This document shows, one piece after another, positions 7,336 through 13,185 of a stretch of 35,073 nt of DNA (positions within the stretch are counted from its first letter, which is position 1; every line of letters begins with the position of its first letter). This stretch comes from a virus. A model generated the notes under the pieces. The model was not told where the DNA came from. It ran no database searches and saw only the letters and a list, made by a program, of their open reading frames with translations. The position numbers and the translations under genes were made by a program. Location of the stretch: positions 1 through 35,073 of the IMG/VR virus record IMGVR_UViG_3300024346_000247. One strand, given 5' to 3'.

Positions 7336-8994
7336 TTAGTATCCTCCTTTATTTGTTCTGGTTGCTTGCATAGAGGAGTCAGTCATAAAGTCTGGACCTT
7401 CTCCACCGTTGGACATTCGCAGGTATCGGATCACGTCAAAGAAATCCTTTAGTGCTTCGTCTGATTTACCCTGCGAGTTATAGTTAATCAGGCTGTCGAT
7501 CAGGTTTCCGCAGTCCTCGTGTATGTAGCACAGCGGTCGGTTTGATAGGTCTACTCCTGCATTTGGGTTATAGTTAAACCAATCATCGAGGGCAGTAATG
7601 CCCTGCTCCTCCATTACCCCGCTTGACGGAATAAAGCTTAGACCAAAGTCATAGAAGGAAGTAAATAGGTCATCATTGTTTTCATTCTCCTTTGCAAAGA
7701 ACCTAGAGTCACCAATGCGCTCGGTTACTTCAATGCCTAGGTCTTCTTCGATCTCCTTAAATAGCTCGCAGTATCCCTCTACGTTAAGTCCAACCTTCTT
7801 AGATGCAGGGCCATATCTCCACTTGGGATCACCGAATATCGCCCATTCTCCGTAGGTACCACGGTCTGGCCACTCCTTTCGGATGTATACTTCCCCTAGC
7901 TCATTTACTCCTGCCCAGATAGCCGTGTAGTTCCTTGCACCAGCAGGGTCAACCACCTGATAGCAGGTGAACTCCGACTTATCCGAAATGTCGGGGAACT
8001 TCATCTTGTACTTGTTCGGTTCTTCCTTGAGTACATTTACTTCTGTGTTGAAGTAAGGAAGCAAAGCATTTGCTGATTTCACTGGTACGCCGTAGGCACG
8101 TACCATTATCTCTGACTCAGGCTGGTTGACTAGGTCCTTGGCTATACGCTCGTAACCCCCAAAAGGATTCTCGTCTGAGTGCAGGTATACAACTCTTGCA
8201 TCTCTGCCAGGGCTATACTGCTCAACAGGTACTGCCTTGTTCTTTAGTAGTGCAGCGGGTCGGGTCTTTAACGTTTCAGCGTTCTTGAGGTATTCGGATA
8301 TAAAGGGTGTATATCCGTCAATCGGCGTAAAGCCGATGAGCATCTTTGAGTCACGGGTAGCTAAACGGAATCGCAGGGTGTTGACCAGTGCAGCGTCACC
8401 TAGATATTCGTCAAGCCATGCGCCGATATTCAACCCTACTGGTTTCTTGAACCCGAACTCAAAGCCCTCAAGGATTGTCTGGTTATTACTGTACTGCGTG
8501 TATGTCTTGAAGTCTACACGGGTCCTAGTATCTGGGAAGATAAACGAAGAGGCCGTGAAGCCATTCTGCATAGAGTAGTTGATGTAGCCGTCTACGCTCT
8601 TGGTCTTGCGCTTGAACTCCTTGGGCATCATCTCCCATACGGCGGACTGCTGTACCTTGATAGAGGTATCTGCGTTCTGAGAGAAGCATACGATATGCCC
8701 GTCCATACTTTCGGTGACGGCCTCCATTAGCATCTTGGCGCAGCCAGTGGTCTTGCCCGATCTGTTGCCACCTAGTGCAAGTACTTCATTCTTTGTACGT
8801 AATCCCGTACGTATTCTGTCCCATCCCGCTAGGTCAAAGCCGTAGCGGATAGGGTCTTCCTCTGCTGCTTGTATACGTCCCTCGTGAGCCTCGTGCAGTG
8901 CAGCCAATAACTTAGGGTCCTGCTCACCAAGCAGGACTATCTCTTCATCCGTAGGGGGATGAATAATCGGATGCGAGGTAAACTGAATCGGCAT
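7336..8994 (-). CDS. Terminase large subunit, 552 aa
   Basis: This is the ATPase and nuclease that pumps DNA into the head. The Walker A motif is GGNRSGKT (residues 75-82), and a Walker B-like segment is IGAWLDE (190-196) with the catalytic Glu after the Asp. The C-terminal nuclease domain starts near VVDPAGARNYTAIWAG (348-362), where Asp349 is the likely first metal ligand, with further acidic residues in RIGDSRFF. Length is normal for the family. Its ATG overlaps the stop of the 43-aa gene upstream (TAATG), indicating coupling. It follows TerS and precedes the portal in the usual order. Confidence 0.93.
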   Translation of the reverse strand: MPIQFTSHPIIHPPTDEEIVLLGEQDPKLLAALHEAHEGRIQAAEEDPIRYGFDLAGWDRIRTGLRTKNEVLALGGNRSGKTTGCAKMLMEAVTESMDGHIVCFSQNADTSIKVQQSAVWEMMPKEFKRKTKSVDGYINYSMQNGFTASSFIFPDTRTRVDFKTYTQYSNNQTILEGFEFGFKKPVGLNIGAWLDEYLGDAALVNTLRFRLATRDSKMLIGFTPIDGYTPFISEYLKNAETLKTRPAALLKNKAVPVEQYSPGRDARVVYLHSDENPFGGYERIAKDLVNQPESEIMVRAYGVPVKSANALLPYFNTEVNVLKEEPNKYKMKFPDISDKSEFTCYQVVDPAGARNYTAIWAGVNELGEVYIRKEWPDRGTYGEWAIFGDPKWRYGPASKKVGLNVEGYCELFKEIEEDLGIEVTERIGDSRFFAKENENNDDLFTSFYDFGLSFIPSSGVMEEQGITALDDWFNYNPNAGVDLSNRPLCYIHEDCGNLIDSLINYNSQGKSDEALKDFFDVIRYLRMSNGGEGPDFMTDSSMQATRTNKGGY

Positions 8995-9125
8995 TATTTA
9001 CTCTTGGGTCGGGGCTGCTCTGTCCTAGGTGCAGATGGTTTCTTACTCCAGTCAATACAGTCGTAGTTTTTACGCTGCTTCTCAGCGTTGTGTCCCTTAC
9101 GTGGGCCGCTTCCTTTAGTGCTCAT
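8994..9125 (-). CDS. Small basic protein between the terminase genes, 43 aa
   Basis: An ATG at 9125 gives 43 residues starting MSTKGSGPRKGHNAEKQRKN followed by YDCIDWSKKPSAPR and a basic end. It is highly basic with no hydrophobic core, so probably unstructured or nucleic-acid binding. It overlaps the TerS end by 11 nt and the TerL start by TAATG, so all three are probably translated together. I recall small proteins with a similar IDWS core at this place in other marine podoviruses, without known role. The tight overlaps on both sides support it as real. Confidence 0.7.
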   Translation of the reverse strand: MSTKGSGPRKGHNAEKQRKNYDCIDWSKKPSAPRTEQPRPKSK

Positions 9126-9702
9126 CTATTTCTACTACCTCTGCTTGTTTAAGTTTTTGGATTCTCTCCTTGGCTGCCTTGATTGTTTCGTCGTAGTCCT
9201 CCTGTGTAATGACCTGGCGGTCTTCAGTTATCTGCGTGGCCTCGCCACGAGCAGTGAATGCCTGCCTAGCTGCATTGGATACCGATATAGAAATCTCCTT
9301 TAGGTCCCTGACTGTAGGCTTTAACTCCCCTGACTCTAGGTCTTCCCGCACTGAGTTAATAAGGTCCTCCTCTAGGCTAGACAGATTTAGGTAACTCTTT
9401 GCGGCAATCTTGCCGCTTAAGTCCCTGAACTTCCCTAGGTGATCCGTGTAGTCCGACAGGACGCTGATGACTGTCTCCCTGTCTATCCCGTACTTCTTAA
9501 CAATCCTGGTCTGGCTGTTGCCAGTACTATACAAATAAAGGATCGAGGCTACCTTTTCGGGGTTGTGCCTAGACAGACTCCGCACCTGAGCGATCTCTTT
9601 CTTGTCGGCTACTTCCCAGATGGCCCCTTGGATCTCCTTCATCAATGCCTCTTTATTGCACGGGGAAGCTTGCTTCCCCTTATTGTCAGCTTCTTCTAGC
9701 AT
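9115..9702 (-). CDS. Terminase small subunit, 195 aa
   Basis: TerS proteins recognise phage DNA and start packaging. A helix-turn-helix is visible at about residues 51-85 (VASILYLYSTGNSQTRIVKK, then YGIDRETVISVLSDY). It is followed by long helices (SSLEEDLINSVREDLESGEL) and a charged C-terminus ending in EVVEIDEH. Position directly before TerL supports the call. Two starts compete. ATG 9702 lies 6 nt after a -10 box and would be leaderless. ATG 9642 (residue 21) has an AAGAGG Shine-Dalgarno 5 nt upstream. A hairpin of 8 bp (9662-9679) lies between them. Confidence 0.75.
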   Translation of the reverse strand: MLEEADNKGKQASPCNKEALMKEIQGAIWEVADKKEIAQVRSLSRHNPEKVASILYLYSTGNSQTRIVKKYGIDRETVISVLSDYTDHLGKFRDLSGKIAAKSYLNLSSLEEDLINSVREDLESGELKPTVRDLKEISISVSNAARQAFTARGEATQITEDRQVITQEDYDETIKAAKERIQKLKQAEVVEIDEH

Positions 9703-9708
9703 TTAAAA

Positions 9709-9737
9709 ATTAAATCAAAATAAAACTTGACTGTCAA
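9709..9737 (-). promoter_or_regulatory. Main late promoter candidate ahead of TerS
   Basis: On the minus strand a perfect TTGACA (9732-9737) is separated by 17 nt from TTTAAT (9709-9714), a 5/6 match to the -10 consensus. This is the best sigma70-type promoter in the window and faces the whole packaging and head operon. The -10 ends 6 nt before the ATG at 9702, so the message would start at or next to that codon. Confidence 0.7.
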
Positions 9738-9764
9738 TCTTATAGTTCATTAGACTCAAAGCAT

Positions 9765-9778
9765 ACTCCTTAAGGAGT
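9765..9778. repeat. 14-bp palindrome ACTCCTTAAGGAGT, copy 1
   Basis: A perfect 14-bp palindrome 28 bp upstream of the late promoter -35. Identical copies stand at 9855-9868 and 10304-10317. Exact conservation of an even palindrome is expected for a dimeric DNA-binding protein site. Operator function is inferred. Confidence 0.7.
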
Positions 9779-9854
9779 CCAAGCCTTAAAGAGTTTCTTG
9801 CCCGAAGGGCAAAAGAAATAAGGTATAACCAAAATCAAAGGATAACTTAACAAC

Positions 9855-9868
9855 ACTCCTTAAGGAGT
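9855..9868. repeat. 14-bp palindrome ACTCCTTAAGGAGT, copy 2
   Basis: Identical to the copy at 9765-9778, 90 bp away. It lies on the late-promoter side of the control region, just before a G-tract and T-tract (about 9899-9914). Confidence 0.7.
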
Positions 9869-10244
9869 ACAGGTAGCTGGTTGGGTATAGGGCTATGAGG
9901 GGGGTATTTTTTTATGGGGCGGTTTATGAATAAACAATTCAGACTTAAAAATTAAAAGCAACCCCCTCCCCCCATCAACGGCTCCTCCGCAAGGGACATG
10001 ACGCTACCCCGATCGGGCACGGCAAGGCACCGCAGAACCCCAGTATAAGCGCAGCTAATAGTAAGTCCGCAACCCAGCTCCCATAAGCCCAGCTAATACC
10101 AAGGCACGGCAGGTTCCAGCATAAGCACAGCTAATACCAAGGGCATCGGCTCGGGGGCATAAGCACAGCTAATCAAGGCGGGACGCTCGGGCATGAGATA
10201 AGTTTTTCTTCTTCGGAAGGGGAAAGGATTACAGCATAAGGAAA

Positions 10245-10264
10245 TCTACTCTACTCTACTCTAC
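10245..10264. repeat. TCTAC microsatellite, four units
   Basis: Four perfect tandem copies of the pentamer TCTAC lie inside the 38-bp-phased array, in a non-coding region. It may be simple slippage. Confidence 0.8.
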
Positions 10265-10303
10265 TTCACCTACATAAGCACAACTGATGCTAGGGACTCT
10301 TGT

Positions 10304-10317
10304 ACTCCTTAAGGAGT
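10304..10317. repeat. 14-bp palindrome ACTCCTTAAGGAGT, copy 3
   Basis: Third perfect copy, located where the 38-bp array lacks a recognisable ATAAG box (expected near 10312). The palindrome appears to have replaced or overwritten that box. Confidence 0.7.
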
Positions 10318-10612
10318 GTTCGTAATAGCTACGGGGATATGGCAATAGGATAAGGAAGTCTTATGTCAGTATTCTAAGATAAGCGCAGCTGTCTGCTGCT
10401 TCTCAGCATTAGCGCATCTACTTAAACGGGGACGGCTACAGGGTGCCACAGCTCTGGAAAATGTAATTGCGACTGAATCTCAACAAAGGTCGATATCGCT
10501 CAGAAAGCCTTTGCAGCGGCGGCGAGGGGTAAGGTGCCAGTCGAAAATCGGAGGCCATGCTGGGGACGTGAGGTGCCCTGCTGTCGATTTGATTTTCTGC
10601 TTTTTAGAGCAT

Positions 10613-10694
10613 TATCAACGACTTACGAAAGTTTATTAACGACTTACAGAACTTCTATCAACAACTTACAGAAGTCTATCAACGACTTATGGAG
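10613..10694. repeat. Four iteron-like direct repeats with DnaA-box-like cores
   Basis: Direct repeats start at 10613, 10634, 10656 and 10677, spaced 21, 22 and 21 bp. The shared core is TATCAACGACTTACAGAAG with few changes. Including the preceding base, the 9-mers are TTATCAACG, TTATTAACG, CTATCAACA and CTATCAACG, each resembling the DnaA box TTATCCACA at 6-7 of 9 positions. Spacing near two helical turns puts all sites on one face of DNA. This is the arrangement of plasmid and phage iteron origins; the origin role is inferred. Confidence 0.7.
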
Positions 10695-10765
10695 CATATG
10701 GATGCAGTCGGGGAACTGGTCTCAAAATAGCCGAGAAAAAAAGATTAAAATAATTTCGAATCGAG

Positions 10766-10793
10766 TTGACAGTGCACCATCTATTCACATTAT
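10766..10793 (+). promoter_or_regulatory. Candidate early promoter
   Basis: A perfect TTGACA (10766-10771) is followed after 16 nt by CATTAT (10788-10793), a 4/6 -10 match. It faces the early operon. Transcription from here would cross the terminator at 11046-11077 before reaching the first gene at 11125. Confidence 0.45.
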
Positions 10794-11045
10794 GGCTGAT
10801 GTAGTACCGTTCTTTTCCAGTCATCCGAGCCATCCCCGAGGGGGGTTGCCAGCCTCAGAAGTGCCTCACGGCTCTTGGCTGGTCGTTCCCCGACCGAGAG
10901 CCTCTCATGATACCAGCGCAAGCCACCGACCAGTGCATCGGACATACGACCGCATAGCTGCACCGCAATGACGAAGGGCTAAGGATCCTCCCAGCATAGA
11001 CAGCCGCCATATGGCGAATACAGACCGACACTGTAATAACACCAC

Positions 11046-11077
11046 AGCCTGCTAGCCTAACCGCTAGCGGGCTTTCT
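11046..11077 (+). terminator. Repeated intrinsic terminator, copy 1 (upstream of the first early gene)
   Basis: An 11-bp stem (11046-11056 with 11063-11073, one G-U pair) is followed by TTTCTGG. The same design, with stem AGCCTNCNAGC and tail GGGCTTTCTGG, recurs at 11514-11547 and 12325-12357. The T-run is short, so termination may be partial. Confidence 0.65.
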
Positions 11078-11080
11078 GGG

Positions 11081-11124
11081 TATAAGCATTCTGCTTACAA
11101 CTAACACACATATATATACAAACT
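11081..11124 (+). promoter_or_regulatory. Repeated early leader with small hairpin, copy a
   Basis: The leader holds an AAGCA-TTC-TGCTT hairpin (11084-11096), then ACAACTAACA and an A-rich ACAAACT directly before ATG. Related leaders stand before the genes at 11590 and 11882. A TATATA hexamer lies 6 nt before the ATG. Confidence 0.55.
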
Positions 11125-11505
11125 ATGAGCATTACACTAAATCACGGCGACCAAGTAAAAACTTCAAGCGACCGCTACGAGACCGTATTTAAAGTCGGAT
11201 CAGTCGAAGGATACCACGGCAAGTGGGAAACTTCAGAGGAAGCTCTCGAGCGTTCAATAGGATTCGGCCACCCACTAGCATGGGTCAATGCAAGCGGTGC
11301 TTGTCTGACCGCTGACTACGAGGGAAAAGCGGATGACCGCAGAAGGGCATCCGAGGCATACAGGGATGCCACACTCATCAACAGCGGCGACCACGTCATT
11401 GTAGAGGGCAGAGAATACACGGTCGATGTCCTAGACAGACATGAGTCCTACAGCGATGGAATTAAGTTGGTTCCATTTGCCAATCACCCTTACGTCAACT
11501 CCTAG
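11125..11505 (+). CDS. First early protein, 126 aa, unknown
   Basis: I do not recognise the family. The product begins MSITLNHGDQVKTSSDRYET, is hydrophilic, has a single cysteine, and contains two similar beta-type edges (NHGDQVKT near the N-terminus and NSGDHVIVEGREYTVDVLD near residues 91-109), which suggests a small internal duplication. No membrane helix or signal peptide. As the first gene of the early operon, bracketed by two copies of the repeated terminator, it may act early in host takeover, but this is only positional inference. No Shine-Dalgarno; start context ACAAACTATG. Confidence 0.65.
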   Translation: MSITLNHGDQVKTSSDRYETVFKVGSVEGYHGKWETSEEALERSIGFGHPLAWVNASGACLTADYEGKADDRRRASEAYRDATLINSGDHVIVEGREYTVDVLDRHESYSDGIKLVPFANHPYVNS

Positions 11506-11513
11506 TTATTAAC

Positions 11514-11547
11514 AGCCTCCCAGCCGCAAGCTGGGGGGCTTTCTGGG
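11514..11547 (+). terminator. Repeated intrinsic terminator, copy 2
   Basis: Stem AGCCTCCCAGC (11514-11524) pairs with 11530-11540, followed by TTCTGGG. It lies 8 nt after the stop of the first early gene and shares design with copies at 11046 and 12325. Confidence 0.65.
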
Positions 11548-11548
11548 C

Positions 11549-11589
11549 AAAGCACATCTGCTTCAACTAACACCTAGCAAAGACAAACT
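11549..11589 (+). promoter_or_regulatory. Repeated early leader with small hairpin, copy b
   Basis: AGCA-CATC-TGCT hairpin (11551-11562), then CAACTAACACC and AAAGACAAACT before the ATG. Matches copy a in order and spacing. Confidence 0.55.
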
Positions 11590-11844
11590 ATGAAGATCAA
11601 ATTACCTACAGCATCCGAAGTACTGAACCATAAAAACTGGACAGGGCACAGCCTCACCGAGCTTGTAGACTTCGGTCGAGTACAGCCAGAGAAAGGTGCA
11701 GGCGACTGGGTCGCTCACTTCCAACAGGAGCATGAGAAGGGTGCCGACTTTGCACTACCGCTCGACCAGATCGGCGAATACGTCAAGGTCTGGGAGCAGC
11801 TCGAATACGAGGTGCTTGATGCACTCCTAAAAGTAGAGGTATAA
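11590..11844 (+). CDS. Small early protein, 84 aa, unknown
   Basis: Unrecognised. Starts MKIKLPTASEVLNHKNWTGH and is otherwise acidic, with helical second half (GEYVKVWEQLEYEVLDALLK). No signal peptide or cysteine. Short acidic proteins of this kind at the front of early operons often inhibit host enzymes or mimic DNA; nothing here proves that. The stop codon overlaps the next leader hairpin (from 11841), so termination of translation may affect that hairpin. Confidence 0.6.
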   Translation: MKIKLPTASEVLNHKNWTGHSLTELVDFGRVQPEKGAGDWVAHFQQEHEKGADFALPLDQIGEYVKVWEQLEYEVLDALLKVEV

Positions 11845-11881
11845 GCATCCTGCTTCAACTAACAACCAACGCATACAAACC
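11841..11881 (+). promoter_or_regulatory. Repeated early leader with small hairpin, copy c
   Basis: AAGCA-TCC-TGCTT hairpin (11843-11855), CAACTAACA, then CCAACGCATACAAAC before the ATG. The last part (about 17 nt) is repeated almost exactly before the gene at 12078. Confidence 0.55.
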
Positions 11882-12061
11882 ATGATCAACATCGACAATA
11901 CAACGCACGACAGACTGCTTCAGCTAATCGACAAATACGATCTGCACATACATCGACTGTGCGATCAAGGATATCACCCTAGTCACCCTACCGTGTCCGA
12001 TGCCATAGCACGCCTCCAAGGTGCGCAGGCGATCTTCGACATTATCAACGGCAACACCTAA
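11882..12061 (+). CDS. Small early protein, 59 aa, unknown
   Basis: ATG 11882 to TAA 12061 encodes a 59-residue protein beginning MINIDNTTHDRLLQLIDKYD, with a His-rich centre (LHIHRLCDQGYHPSHPTVSD) and an alpha-helical end (AIARLQGAQAIFDIINGNT). The helical, amphipathic pattern and the repeated leader before it make it likely real. Histidines and one cysteine could bind a metal, but no known motif is present. It is followed by 16 nt of leader and the next gene. Confidence 0.6.
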   Translation: MINIDNTTHDRLLQLIDKYDLHIHRLCDQGYHPSHPTVSDAIARLQGAQAIFDIINGNT

Positions 12062-12077
12062 CCAACGCATACAAACT

Positions 12078-12305
12078 ATGGAAAAGCATACAAAAATAAT
12101 AAACGGGTATCACTGCGAGGTCGAGATCGACACTAACTGCGACCCAAGCACGGAGGGCTGGATATCAAAGGGCAGCTGCTCTGGCAGCATCGCCTGCGTA
12201 CTCGATCAAGGGTACTTCACCACATCCTGTGGGTCACGTCAGTACGAGATCCCCGACAGCATCCTGCACCGCATCGAAGACTGGGCATACTCAGTCGGAT
12301 ATTAA
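12078..12305 (+). CDS. Small Cys-containing early protein, 75 aa, unknown
   Basis: I chose ATG 12078 because it carries the CATACAAACTATG context of its neighbours; an upstream ATG at 12021 overlaps the previous gene and gives an unlikely N-terminus. The product starts MEKHTKIINGYHCEVEIDTN and holds five cysteines (CEVEIDTNC, SCSGSIAC, TTSC), unusual for a cytoplasmic phage protein; these could form a metal site. It ends IEDWAYSVGY. A repeated terminator follows 20 nt later. Confidence 0.6.
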   Translation: MEKHTKIINGYHCEVEIDTNCDPSTEGWISKGSCSGSIACVLDQGYFTTSCGSRQYEIPDSILHRIEDWAYSVGY

Positions 12306-12324
12306 CCCTACGGCACGCAACAGC

Positions 12325-12357
12325 AGCCTCCTAGCCATCCGCTAGGGGGCTTTCTGG
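12325..12357 (+). terminator. Repeated intrinsic terminator, copy 3
   Basis: Stem AGCCTCCTAGC (12325-12335) pairs with 12341-12351, followed by TTCTGGG. Closely similar to copies 1 and 2. It lies in a 121-bp gap before the gene at 12427 that shows nothing else clear. Confidence 0.65.
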
Positions 12358-12426
12358 GTAGCAGGGCTATCCTAGCACTCGCAACCTAACACAACGCCGT
12401 ACAGCGGCACACAGAGGAACTACACT

Positions 12427-12582
12427 ATGGACTTATACGATACACTAATCAATGACGGCATCTGCACCGAAGATGAGATAACACTTGTTACTTCAATTAA
12501 TGGCAGCTCAGATGAAACCTACCTCGACATCCTATTTGTACGGACAGGGTGCCGCTCACTAGAACAATACCAACAGGACTAA
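12427..12582 (+). CDS. Small acidic early protein, 51 aa, unknown
   Basis: ATG 12427 to TAA 12582 encodes 51 residues starting MDLYDTLINDGICTEDEITL. It is acidic with a beta-like centre (LVTSINGSS, TYLDILFVRTG). No motif recognised. The start context is ACACTATG, and the stop is followed after 3 nt by the next ATG, which supports it as part of the operon. Confidence 0.55.
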   Translation: MDLYDTLINDGICTEDEITLVTSINGSSDETYLDILFVRTGCRSLEQYQQD

Positions 12583-12585
12583 ACT

Positions 12586-12774
12586 ATGACTATTGAAATA
12601 ACTAAAGAAGCCGCCCAAAAACTAATCGGAAACGACGAAGAAACGTGGCGAGATTATAAGCAAGATGAACTAGCCGAGACTTCATTTTATTACGGTTACG
12701 GGGTTCACATTCAAGTGATTCACAATTGGGTAGGTGGCATCACTCAATACTACATTACAGACATCAACGCATAA
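12586..12774 (+). CDS. Small early protein, 62 aa, unknown
   Basis: Starts MTIEITKEAAQKLIGNDEET, then an acidic helix and an aromatic-rich beta region (SFYYGYGVHIQVIHNWVGGI, TQYYITDI). The tyrosine and tryptophan content suggests a compact folded domain. It lies 3 nt after the previous stop, with AAACTATG as start context. No function can be assigned. Confidence 0.6.
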   Translation: MTIEITKEAAQKLIGNDEETWRDYKQDELAETSFYYGYGVHIQVIHNWVGGITQYYITDINA

Positions 12775-12780
12775 TAAACT

Positions 12781-12975
12781 ATGGACACTAACTCAAGAAA
12801 CATACACACCGCCTGCAACATGGCAGAAGAACTAGTCGAACTCCAGATGGGCGACCGCCCGACATGGAGCATCGACCACTTCGACGGCTCAGAGTCATTG
12901 ACAGAAGATGCACAAGACCTTTTCAATGACATCTATCACATCGTAATGATTCACCTAGAAAAACATGACCAATAA
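12781..12975 (+). CDS. Small acidic early protein, 64 aa, unknown
   Basis: Starts MDTNSRNIHTACNMAEELVE, is acidic and mostly helical (LTEDAQDLFNDIYHIVMIHL). It contains two histidines near the C-terminus and one cysteine. The gene is 6 nt after its predecessor (TAATAAACTATG) and overlaps the next by 11 nt. Function unknown. Confidence 0.6.
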   Translation: MDTNSRNIHTACNMAEELVELQMGDRPTWSIDHFDGSESLTEDAQDLFNDIYHIVMIHLEKHDQ

Positions 12976-13165
12976 AAACGCCATCAGAAACTTCCTCCTT
13001 TGCGCTCGCATACTGCGAGCCGAAGGCAAGGGACTAACAGTCAACCGCAGTCGCTACGGCGGCTGCACAGAGCTGCGAGCTAAGCAGCACGGGACTACGG
13101 ACAGCGTAGTTCTTTACATGGGCGTACGTGGCGACATCAGTTGCTCCGTAGCCTTCACACGATAA
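12965..13165 (+). CDS. Small basic early protein, 66 aa, unknown
   Basis: In contrast to its acidic neighbours, this product is basic: MTNKNAIRNFLLCARILRAE, then LTVNRSRYGGCTELRAKQHG and a beta-like end (VVLYMGVRGDISCSVAFTR). The charge suggests nucleic-acid binding. It overlaps the previous gene by 11 nt, so translation may be coupled. No recognised motif. Confidence 0.55.
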   Translation: MTNKNAIRNFLLCARILRAEGKGLTVNRSRYGGCTELRAKQHGTTDSVVLYMGVRGDISCSVAFTR

Positions 13166-13185
13166 CCAACACCGAGAGATAAATT

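Larger units (their letters stand above)
10045..10390. repeat. Degenerate tandem array of ATAAGC boxes with 38-bp phasing
   Basis: A box with consensus ATAAGCRCAGCTAATA starts at 10045, 10083, 10121 and 10159, exactly 38 bp apart. The array continues with shorter matches (ATAAG) at 10198, 10236, 10274 (ATAAGCACAACTGATG) and 10350, again at 38-39 bp or twice that, then ATAAGCGCAGCT at 10379 (29 bp). Segments between boxes vary, so it is not a simple satellite. It codes for nothing visible. The likely reading is a row of protein-binding sites or an origin element. Confidence 0.75.
9738..11045. other. Non-coding control region between late and early operons
   Basis: No convincing gene lies in this 1.3-kb stretch, which separates two divergent operons. 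It holds, in order: 14-bp palindromes (9765, 9855, 10304), a TTGCCC-GAA-GGGCAA hairpin (9798-9812), G- and C-tracts (about 9899-9972), a 38-bp-phased array of ATAAGC boxes (10045-10390), a TCTAC microsatellite (10245-10264), a large imperfect hairpin ending in T5 (about 10538-10606), iteron-like repeats (10613-10694), a plus-strand promoter candidate (10766-10793), and GC-rich hairpin sequence such as GGTCG/CGACC near 10880-10895. Such density of repeats between divergent operons is typical of a phage origin and regulatory hub (inference). Confidence 0.7.

Noticed and set aside
9798-9812. TTGCCC-GAA-GGGCAA hairpin as terminator
   Set aside because: It has no T-run on either strand within a useful distance, and no gene ends nearby.
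10045-10390. CRISPR array
   Set aside because: The boxes are only 15-16 bp, degenerate, and lose similarity along the array; there are no cas genes.
10534-10971. 145-aa open frame on the plus strand in the control region
   Set aside because: It reads through the iteron repeats (giving repeated TTY/INNL/INDL pieces) and GC-rich hairpins, with irregular composition and no leader like those of real early genes.
12021-12077. Upstream start for the 75-aa early gene
   Set aside because: The extension lies in the previous gene and gives an Arg/Ser-rich N-terminus; the AACTATG context at 12078 is the pattern of its neighbours.
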